Source: Comamonadaceae bacterium
GTDB taxonomy: Bacteria > Pseudomonadota > Gammaproteobacteria > Burkholderiales > Burkholderiaceae_C
DNA length: 11,500 nt
Direction: 5' to 3'
NCBI GenBank assembly: GCA_947371775.1
Contig: CANBQX010000055.1
Location: 1-11,500 of the forward strand
The notes below the pieces were generated by a model, which had not been told where the DNA came from, made no database searches, and was given only the letters and a program-made list of their open reading frames with translations. Of this stretch, positions 6,079 to 11,500 are shown in pieces. Position 1 is the first letter of the stretch; the number at the start of each line of letters is the position of its first letter. Position numbers and translations under genes: made by a program.

Positions 6079-7061
6079 GCGCATCCATGGCATCGCTGCC
6101 CATCATCGATATAGCGGCGGCACTCCAAGGTGACACCGACGCCCGTTCGCAAGCTGCGCGGGCGCTGGACGCAGCGGGTCGGCAGTACGGCTTTTTCTAC
6201 CTCACAGGCCATGGGGTAGCGGCTTCGCTGCGCGAGGCGCTGTTCGCGCAGTCCAGCGCATTTTTTGACCTGCCGCTTGAGACCAAGTTGCAGTGGCACA
6301 TCGACCGATCCACCGTGCGCCGGGGCTTCGACCCGGTGGGTTGGCAGAGCCTGGACGCGGGCATGCCGGCTGATCTCAAGGAAAGTTTTTACCTGGGGGT
6401 CGATCGGGGCGTTGATGACCCGCTGGTACGGGCCCAGGTGCCCAACCAGGGGCCCAACCAATGGCCCGACGAGGCGCTGGTGCCCGGCTTTCAAGCCGCG
6501 ACCCAGGCCTATGCCAACGCGCTCTCGCACCTGGGGCACCAGCTGCTGGGCTTGCTGGCGCAGTCGCTGGCGCTGCCCGATGATTTTTTTGAACGCTATC
6601 TGACCGATCCCATGCCGGTCTTGCGGCTCCTGCACTACCCGCCCACCGAGCAGGGCCTGCTCGCGGGCCAGGTGGGCTCGGGCGCGCACACCGATTGGGG
6701 CAGCGTGACGCTGCTGGCGCAAGATGCTGTAGGCGGCCTGCAAGTGCAGTATGAGGGGCAGTGGATCGATGTGCCCTTTGTGCCCGACAGCTTTGTGGTG
6801 AATATGGGTGACTTGATGGCGCGCTGGAGCAACGACCGCTGGCGCTCGGCGCTGCACCGGGTGTTGCCGCAACCCAGCCAGCGCCACCGCTATTCGGCAG
6901 CGTATTTCTTCGACATCGACTACCACGCGGTGGTGAGTGCGCTGCCCGGTTGCGTGGATGCCGCACATCCTGCGCGGTATGCGCCCATCACCGCGGGCCA
7001 GCACATCGTCGAGATGTACCAGCGCACCACGGTTGCAGCGGGCGCGAGCGAAGGCGTTTAG
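6075..7061 (+). CDS. 2-oxoglutarate/Fe(II) dioxygenase, isopenicillin N synthase-like
   Basis: This is a 328-residue non-haem iron oxygenase of the isopenicillin N synthase-like superfamily. Residues 8-110 form the DIOX_N-type half (LPIIDIAAAL, YGFFYLTGHGV). Residues about 180-285 form the catalytic jelly roll with the complete iron triad H205-x-D207 (GSGAHTDWGSVTLLAQD) and H261 (SALHRV). R272-x-S274 (RHRYS), the usual 2-oxoglutarate carboxylate clamp, argues for a 2-oxoglutarate-dependent enzyme. The substrate cannot be told from sequence. Its N-terminal ATG overlaps the VF530 stop and has GGGGA upstream. It lies 143 bases before urtA on the same strand, so a role in making or releasing a urea precursor is possible but only inferred from position; it could equally be an unrelated neighbour. 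Confidence 0.92.
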   Translation: MSASMASLPIIDIAAALQGDTDARSQAARALDAAGRQYGFFYLTGHGVAASLREALFAQSSAFFDLPLETKLQWHIDRSTVRRGFDPVGWQSLDAGMPADLKESFYLGVDRGVDDPLVRAQVPNQGPNQWPDEALVPGFQAATQAYANALSHLGHQLLGLLAQSLALPDDFFERYLTDPMPVLRLLHYPPTEQGLLAGQVGSGAHTDWGSVTLLAQDAVGGLQVQYEGQWIDVPFVPDSFVVNMGDLMARWSNDRWRSALHRVLPQPSQRHRYSAAYFFDIDYHAVVSALPGCVDAAHPARYAPITAGQHIVEMYQRTTVAAGASEGV

Positions 7062-7084
7062 ACCGTACTGCCTACGCCACACCG

Positions 7085-7104
7085 TACGCCAGTCGGCGTA
7101 TTTT
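7085..7104 (+). terminator. Weak candidate rho-independent terminator after the oxygenase
   Basis: TACGCC (7085-7090), loop AGTC, GGCGTA (7095-7100) form a perfect 6-base stem followed by TTTT. It starts 24 bases after the oxygenase stop and could end the regulator-VF530-oxygenase transcript before urtA. The T run is short, so termination may be partial. The same GGCGTA could also pair with TACGCC at 7073-7078, which gives a second, longer-looped alternative. Confidence 0.4.
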
Positions 7105-7191
7105 CAGGATGCCTTGTCCTGCCTACAGTGAACCCAAGTTTCATCAAAGCCCCGTGAGTGGTGCCAGGTGAAACGAGATGTATCAACCACT

Positions 7192-7197
7192 GGAGGA
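7192..7197 (+). promoter_or_regulatory. Strong ribosome binding site of urtA
   Basis: GGAGGA lies 7 bases before the ATG at 7205 and fixes this start over the in-frame ATG at 7178, which would put a non-signal extension ahead of the signal peptide. It is the strongest Shine-Dalgarno in the window, fitting an abundant binding protein. Confidence 0.85.
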
Positions 7198-7204
7198 TTT
7201 TTTC

Positions 7205-8467
7205 ATGCAACGTCGTTTTACGCTCAAGGCACTTAGCGCTGCCGTCGCTTTGGCCGGTTTGTCGGCTCTGCCCGCCCACGCAGGTGACACCATCAAGGTC
7301 GGTGTTCTGCACAGCCTGTCCGGCACCATGGCCATTTCTGAAACCGTGTTGAAAGACACGGTGCTGATGGCGATTGACGAGATCAATGCCAAGGGCGGTC
7401 TGTTGGGCAAGAAACTTGAAGCGGTGGTGGTGGACCCTGCCTCTAACTGGCCTTTGTTTGCCGAAAAAACCAAGCAGTTGCTGGGCCAGGACAAAGTCGA
7501 CGTGATCTTTGGCTGCTGGACCTCGGTGTCGCGCAAATCGGTGCTGCCTGTGGTCGAAGAAATGAACGGCCTCTTGTTCTACCCCGTGCAGTACGAGGGT
7601 GAAGAGCTGTCCAAGAACGTGTTCTACACGGGTGCTGCGCCCAACCAGCAAGCCATCCCTGCGGTGGACTACCTGATGAGCAAAGACGGTGGTGGCGCCA
7701 AGCGCTGGGTACTGCTGGGCACCGACTATGTCTACCCCCGCACCACCAACAAAATCCTGCGCGCCTACTTGCACAGCAAAGGTGTGGCTGACAAAGACAT
7801 CGACGAGAAGTACACACCCTTTGGTCATTCGGATTACCAGACCATCGTGGCCGACATCAAGAAGTTTGCCGCAGGCGGCAAGACGGCCGTGGTGTCCACC
7901 ATCAACGGTGACTCCAACGTTCCCTTTTACAAAGAATTGGGCAATGCAGGCCTGAAAGCCAAAGACGTGCCTGTGGTGGCTTTCTCGGTGGGTGAAGAAG
8001 AACTGCGTGGCGTGGACACCAAGCCTTTGGTAGGCCATCTGGCGGCGTGGAACTACTTCATGTCCATCAAGAACCCGACCAACGACGCTTTCATCAAGAA
8101 GTGGTCGGACTATGCCAAAGCAAAAGGTATTGCAGGACACAAAGACAAGCCTTTGACCAACGACCCGATGGAAGCGACTTACATCGGTATCAATATGTGG
8201 AAGCAAGCGGTTGAAAAAGCCAAGTCCACCGATGTGGACAAGGTGATCGCTGCCATGGCCGGCCAGACCTTTGCAGCGCCCAGCGGTATCACCTCCAAGA
8301 TGGACGAGAAGAACCACCACTTGCACAAGTCGGTGTTCATTGGCGAGATCAAGGCCGATGGCCAGTTCAACGTGGTGTGGAAGACACCAGGCCCGGTCAA
8401 AGCCAAGCCATGGTCTCCGTTCATCGAAGGCAACGACAAGAAGCCTGATGAGCCTGTGAAGAAGTAA
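7205..8467 (+). CDS. urtA: Urea ABC transporter substrate-binding protein UrtA
   Basis: UrtA is the periplasmic urea receptor of the UrtABCDE high-affinity importer, a relative of the amide/short-chain-amide binding proteins (AmiC, FmdD). The 420-residue precursor has a signal peptide MQRRFTLKAL... ending ALPAHA-GD near residue 26; the RRFTLK start is somewhat Tat-like but Sec export is equally possible. The mature part has family signatures: KVGVLHSLSGTMAISE (31-46), VDPASNWPLFAEKTKQLL (76-93), FGCWTSVSRKSVLPVVEEMN (102-121) and LFYPVQYEGEE (124-134). The length is normal and the frame intact. AT-richer codons and many Lys set it apart slightly from its neighbours, as usual for a highly expressed periplasmic protein. 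A hairpin follows the stop. It should pass urea to UrtB/UrtC. Confidence 0.97.
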   Translation: MQRRFTLKALSAAVALAGLSALPAHAGDTIKVGVLHSLSGTMAISETVLKDTVLMAIDEINAKGGLLGKKLEAVVVDPASNWPLFAEKTKQLLGQDKVDVIFGCWTSVSRKSVLPVVEEMNGLLFYPVQYEGEELSKNVFYTGAAPNQQAIPAVDYLMSKDGGGAKRWVLLGTDYVYPRTTNKILRAYLHSKGVADKDIDEKYTPFGHSDYQTIVADIKKFAAGGKTAVVSTINGDSNVPFYKELGNAGLKAKDVPVVAFSVGEEELRGVDTKPLVGHLAAWNYFMSIKNPTNDAFIKKWSDYAKAKGIAGHKDKPLTNDPMEATYIGINMWKQAVEKAKSTDVDKVIAAMAGQTFAAPSGITSKMDEKNHHLHKSVFIGEIKADGQFNVVWKTPGPVKAKPWSPFIEGNDKKPDEPVKK

Positions 8468-8485
8468 GCCCATTTTTTGGCGCTG

Positions 8486-8541
8486 AACCGCCGCCGTGGT
8501 CTTGCGGGTGCACAGGAGCCCCGAAGGCTGCGGCGGTTTTT
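8486..8541 (+). terminator. Hairpin with T tract between urtA and urtB
   Basis: AACCGCCGC (8486-8494) and GCGGCGGTT (8530-8538) are perfectly complementary over 9 bases, and the loop can fold further (CTT-g-CGGG with CCCGAAG, around 8501-8525). TTTTT follows at 8537-8541. This looks like an intrinsic terminator or 3'-end stabiliser that lets most transcripts stop after urtA while some continue into urtBCD. Such gradients are common between binding-protein and permease genes of ABC operons. Confidence 0.65.
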
Positions 8542-8557
8542 ACTTTTGAGGATGTTG

Positions 8558-10162
8558 ATGAAATTCAGATGGGGACTGCAGCGCACGCTGTGGCTATGCA
8601 TGGGATGCCTGGGGCTGACAAGCGCGGCGTACGCGCTGAGCCCGCAACAAGCCCAAAAAATGGCGGTGGGCGAGGGTGACGCGCGCATCGCGGCACTCCA
8701 GGAAGCGGTGCTGGGTCCGGATGCGCAAACCTTGGTGTTTATTCAGGCCTTGTCCGATGGGCTGGTGAAAATTGTGGACGGCAAGCCCGTGGTCGTGCGC
8801 GATGGGCAGGCCGTGGACGCTGCCAGCGGTGCGACGGTTGCGGTCACCGCAGAAGCACTGCAAAGCGCCGAAGACGCGATGGTGAACAACCGCATGCGCG
8901 GTGAACTCGACAATGCGCTGGCCGCGCTCAAGCTGCTCAGTGCAGACGCCGGCGTGCGCCGTGACGCGGCCAAGGCCCTGCAGGGGCAGGTGAGTGATGC
9001 GCAGCTCCCTTTGATTGACAAAGCGCTGGCCCAGGAGACCCAGGCCGATATTCGCGACGCCTTGGGCTTGTTGCGCGCAGCAGCCTTGCTGGCCAGTGAA
9101 GATCCGGCCAAGCGCCAGGAAGCGGCTGCGCTGTTGGGTCAGAGCGCCCAGGCAGCGACCCAAACCTTGTTGGCCGAGCGTTTGCAAATCGAGACCGACC
9201 CTGCGGTCAAGCAATCGCTGTTCAAAAGCCTGAGTGAGGTCAAGGCCCGCCTGGCCTGGGGCGACCGGCTGGGTGCCATCTTCAGCGGCATCAGCCTGGG
9301 TTCGATCTTGCTGCTGGTGGCACTGGGCCTGGCGATTACCTACGGCTTGATGGGCGTGATCAACATGGCGCATGGCGAGCTGATGATGATTGGTGCCTAT
9401 GCCACCTACGTGGTGCAAGCTGTCTTTCAAAAGTACTTCCCGGCAGCGTTTGACTGGTATTTGCTTGCCAGCGTGCCCGTGGCATTCATGGTGTCGGCCA
9501 TCGTGGGCGCAGCGCTGGAGCGCAGTGTGATTCGCTTTCTGTACGGCCGCCCGCTGGAGACCTTGCTGGCCACCTGGGGCATTAGCCTGATGCTCATGCA
9601 AGGTGTGCGCAGCCTGTTTGGTGCGCAAAACGTCGGCGTGGAAAACCCCAGCTGGATGAGCGGCGGCGTGCAAGTGATGGGCAACCTCTCGCTGCCCTAC
9701 AACCGCATCATCATCGTGGTGTTTGCGCTGAGCGTGTTGGCCGCTGTGGCCTTGCTGGTGGGCAAAACACGCCTGGGCCTGTTTGTACGTGCTGTCACGC
9801 AAAACCGGCCGATTGCATCCTGCATGGGGGTGAACACTGCGCGCATTGACACCTATGCCTTTGCCTTGGGCTCGGGCATTGCGGGGCTGGCGGGCTGCGC
9901 GCTCAGCCAGGTGGGCAATGTGGGGCCGGATTTGGGCCAGAGCTACATCGTGGACGCCTTTATGGTGGTCGTGCTGGGTGGCGTGGGCCAGCTGGCGGGC
10001 ACGGTGGTGGCCGCACTGGGCCTGGGTGTGCTGAACAAATTCTTAGAAGGTCTGGCGGGCGCCGTGCTGGCCAAAATTGCAGTGCTCTTGTTCATCATCA
10101 TCTTTATTCAGAAACGTCCGCAAGGCATATTCGCCATGAAGGGCCGGAGTGCAGAAACATGA
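8558..10162 (+). CDS. urtB: Urea ABC transporter permease UrtB, long form
   Basis: UrtB is one of two membrane subunits of the urea importer, of the LivH/branched-chain amino-acid permease family. The 534-residue product is the long proteobacterial form. It has a signal-like segment (about 8-27, ending SAAYALS), then a helical, Ala/Gln-rich periplasmic-looking region (about 28-235) suggestive of HEAT-like repeats. The permease core starts near residue 240 with the family motif GLMGVINMAHGELMMIGAY (264-282) and has further membrane helices to about 530. Start: TGAGGA at 8547-8552 lies 5 bases before the ATG at 8558; the in-frame ATG at 8552 overlaps that site, and the open frame back to 8477 crosses the urtA terminator hairpin. 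It overlaps urtC by ATGA. Confidence 0.96.
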   Translation: MKFRWGLQRTLWLCMGCLGLTSAAYALSPQQAQKMAVGEGDARIAALQEAVLGPDAQTLVFIQALSDGLVKIVDGKPVVVRDGQAVDAASGATVAVTAEALQSAEDAMVNNRMRGELDNALAALKLLSADAGVRRDAAKALQGQVSDAQLPLIDKALAQETQADIRDALGLLRAAALLASEDPAKRQEAAALLGQSAQAATQTLLAERLQIETDPAVKQSLFKSLSEVKARLAWGDRLGAIFSGISLGSILLLVALGLAITYGLMGVINMAHGELMMIGAYATYVVQAVFQKYFPAAFDWYLLASVPVAFMVSAIVGAALERSVIRFLYGRPLETLLATWGISLMLMQGVRSLFGAQNVGVENPSWMSGGVQVMGNLSLPYNRIIIVVFALSVLAAVALLVGKTRLGLFVRAVTQNRPIASCMGVNTARIDTYAFALGSGIAGLAGCALSQVGNVGPDLGQSYIVDAFMVVVLGGVGQLAGTVVAALGLGVLNKFLEGLAGAVLAKIAVLLFIIIFIQKRPQGIFAMKGRSAET

Positions 10163-11262
10163 GTGAACTGATTCTTCCTACGCCCGCGCCGGTGCTCAGC
10201 CGCAAAGGCTGGGCCGTGTGGCTGGCCGTGCTGGCTTTGCTGTGTGGCGGGGTGCCGGTGCTCAATTTGCTGGTGCCCGCAGACAGCGTCTTTCACCTCA
10301 GTGACTTTGCCGTCGGCCTGGTGGCCAAGATCATGTGCTACGCCCTGTGTGCCCTGGCTATGGATTTGATTTGGGGCTACACCGGCATTCTGAGCCTGGG
10401 CCATGGGCTGTTTTTTGCGCTGGGCGGCTATGCCATGGGCATGTACCTGATGCGCCAAATCGGCTTGGACGGCAATTACAAAAGCGCCTTGCCCGACTTC
10501 ATGGTGTTTCTGGATTGGAAAGAACTGCCCTGGCATTGGGCCCTGAGCGCAAGCTTGCCCGCCACCTTGTTCTTGGTGGTGGGTGTGCCGGGACTGGTGG
10601 CGCTGGTGTTTGGATTTTTTGCCTTTCGCTCACGCATCAAAGGCGTGTACTTCTCCATCATCACCCAGGCGCTGACCTTTGCGGCCATGCTGCTTTTCTT
10701 TCGCAACGAAACCGGCTTTGGCGGCAACAACGGCTTTACCGACTTCAAGCGCTTAGCGGACATTCCGATTGCCACACCGGGCATGCGCATGGCCTTGTTT
10801 GTGATGACGGCTGCTTGTTTGCTGGCGTTCTATCTGCTGGCGCGCTGGTTGGTGGCCTCCAAGTTCGGCCGCGTACTGCAGGCGATTCGGGACGCAGAGT
10901 CGCGCGTCATGTTCAGCGGCTACTCGCCCCTCGGTTACAAGCTGGCGATCTGGACGCTCTCGGCCATGGTCTGCGGCGTGGCCGGTGCTTTGTATGTGCC
11001 GCAAGTGGGCATCATCAACCCCAGTGAGATGAGCCCCGCCAACTCGATTGAGATTGCCGTGTGGGCTGCCGTGGGGGGGCGCGCCACATTGATCGGGCCC
11101 ATCGTGGGCGCCTTTTTGGTCAACGGGGCAAAGAGCTGGTTGACGGTGACTTATCCCGAGTTTTGGCTCTACTTTTTGGGCGCTTTGTTTATCGGCGTCA
11201 CGCTCTACCTGCCCGAAGGCGTGGTGGGCTTGGCGCGCAAGCTGCGCGGAGGCAAGGCATGA
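10159..11262 (+). CDS. urtC: Urea ABC transporter permease UrtC
   Basis: UrtC is the second membrane subunit of the urea importer, of the LivM type, pairing with UrtB to form the channel. The 367-residue product has hydrophobic helices throughout, beginning at about residues 17-39 after a short cytoplasmic lead. The strongly conserved LIWGYTGILSLGHGLFFALG block lies at residues 70-89, SRIKGVYFSIITQALTFAAM around 163-185, and NETGFGGNNGFTDF near 188-201. The cytoplasmic coupling region RVLQAIRDAESRVMFSGY lies near residues 237-254, and AVGGRATLIGPIVGA lies near 304-318. It ends in a basic tail RKLRGGKA. The ATG overlaps the urtB stop, with GGAG 10 bases upstream, and its own TGA overlaps the urtD start, so the three are translationally coupled. 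Length and frame are normal. Confidence 0.97.
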   Translation: MSELILPTPAPVLSRKGWAVWLAVLALLCGGVPVLNLLVPADSVFHLSDFAVGLVAKIMCYALCALAMDLIWGYTGILSLGHGLFFALGGYAMGMYLMRQIGLDGNYKSALPDFMVFLDWKELPWHWALSASLPATLFLVVGVPGLVALVFGFFAFRSRIKGVYFSIITQALTFAAMLLFFRNETGFGGNNGFTDFKRLADIPIATPGMRMALFVMTAACLLAFYLLARWLVASKFGRVLQAIRDAESRVMFSGYSPLGYKLAIWTLSAMVCGVAGALYVPQVGIINPSEMSPANSIEIAVWAAVGGRATLIGPIVGAFLVNGAKSWLTVTYPEFWLYFLGALFIGVTLYLPEGVVGLARKLRGGKA

Positions 11263-11500
11263 CCCCTGATCTTTTGGAAGCAGGTGCGCAGCGCTTTCAG
11301 GCAAGCAGGCCTGCCACCGCAAGCGGACAGACGGCCGCAGGTGGGCAGAATGCGGGCTTTGCCCGGGTGCGCCATTCGCAGGAAGTGGATGTGACGCATG
11401 GACGCATCTTGTACCTGGAGGATGTGAGCGTCAGCTTTGATGGCTTCAAAGCCATTAACAAGCTGTCGCTGGACATTGCGCCGGGCGAGCTGCGCTGCAT
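11259..11500 (+). CDS. urtD: Urea ABC transporter ATP-binding protein UrtD (5' part)
   Basis: UrtD is one of two cytoplasmic ATPases of the urea importer (LivG type). Only 80 residues are in the window. After about 48 variable, Ala/Gln-rich residues comes the ABC ATPase start RILYLEDVSVSFDGFKAINK (49-68), then LSLDIAPGELRC; the Walker A motif is expected just past base 11500. The ATG at 11259 overlaps the urtC stop (ATGA). The N-terminal extension is longer than in many UrtD proteins; a later start such as GTG at 11367 is possible but lacks the coupling overlap. urtE, and possibly ureD, would be expected to the right. Confidence 0.95.
   Translation, partial: MTPDLLEAGAQRFQASRPATASGQTAAGGQNAGFARVRHSQEVDVTHGRILYLEDVSVSFDGFKAINKLSLDIAPGELRC

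Larger units (their letters stand above)
7062..7204 (+). promoter_or_regulatory. Leader region upstream of urtA
   Basis: These 143 non-coding bases should contain the urtA promoter. The first 45 bases carry a direct repeat (ACCGTAC at 7062-7068 and 7081-7087) and a hairpin (7085-7100); a second small stem, CAGGA (7105-7109) with TCCTG (7117-7121), follows. No GG-N10-GC sigma-54 spacing was found, and no convincing -35/-10 pair. I looked for guanidine-I riboswitch core sequences and did not see them. The only clear signal is the strong ribosome site at its end. Confidence 0.5.

Noticed and set aside
6036..7082. A 348-codon minus-strand open frame antisense to the 2OG oxygenase
   Set aside because: The plus strand encodes an intact iron triad and family motifs; the antisense product has none.
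7062..7204. Possible guanidine or other riboswitch ahead of urtA
   Set aside because: I looked for the conserved ykkC-type core and did not find it; only short stems are present.
7058..8473. A 471-codon minus-strand open frame covering all of urtA
   Set aside because: It lies antisense to a certain, full-length UrtA and shows no family motif. Codon bias in urtA accounts for the lack of stops.
8594..9802. A 402-codon minus-strand open frame antisense to urtB
   Set aside because: The product is rich in His and Gln without a domain, and urtB on the other strand is certain. It is a shadow frame.
1..11500. Mobile elements, CRISPR arrays, tRNA or rRNA genes
   Set aside because: No transposase, integrase, terminal repeats, regularly spaced repeats or tRNA-like cloverleaf was seen; genes are tightly packed and intact.

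Overview
The window is a nitrogen-acquisition region from what looks like a betaproteobacterium of the order Burkholderiales, probably Comamonadaceae or a close relative. The reasons are the high GC content with strong GC third-position bias, ureJ placed between ureA and ureB, and a urt transporter beside the urease operon. The genus is inference. Almost everything is recognisable: urea is imported by an ABC transporter and split to ammonia and CO2 by a nickel urease.

Left part (1-4532, minus strand): a compact urease operon read right to left, ureA-ureJ-ureB-ureC-ureE-ureF-ureG, with ureG running off the left edge. Gaps are 0-37 bases, and the ureB/ureC and ureC/ureE junctions are exact TAA|ATG abutments. 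ureABC encode the enzyme, ureEFG the nickel-insertion machinery, and ureJ a HupE-type nickel permease. ureD, often just before ureA, is not there.

Middle (4533-7204): a 219-base divergent control region, then on the plus strand a response-regulator-like LuxR protein with a degenerate receiver, a small VF530 (DUF2132) protein and a 2-oxoglutarate/Fe(II) oxygenase. The last two overlap by ATGA. The divergent region holds a plausible sigma-54 promoter pointing at the regulator and a cluster of inverted repeats at the regulator's nominal start.

Right part (7205-11500, plus strand): the urea transporter operon urtA-urtB-urtC-urtD, with urtD cut by the right edge. A hairpin with a T tract separates urtA from urtB, as expected where the binding protein is needed in excess over the permeases. 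urtB/urtC and urtC/urtD overlap by ATGA.

I see no mobile element, CRISPR array, tRNA, rRNA or wholly unknown system. The parts worth a second look are the control region and start of the regulator, the three-gene insert between the two urea operons, and the missing ureD.
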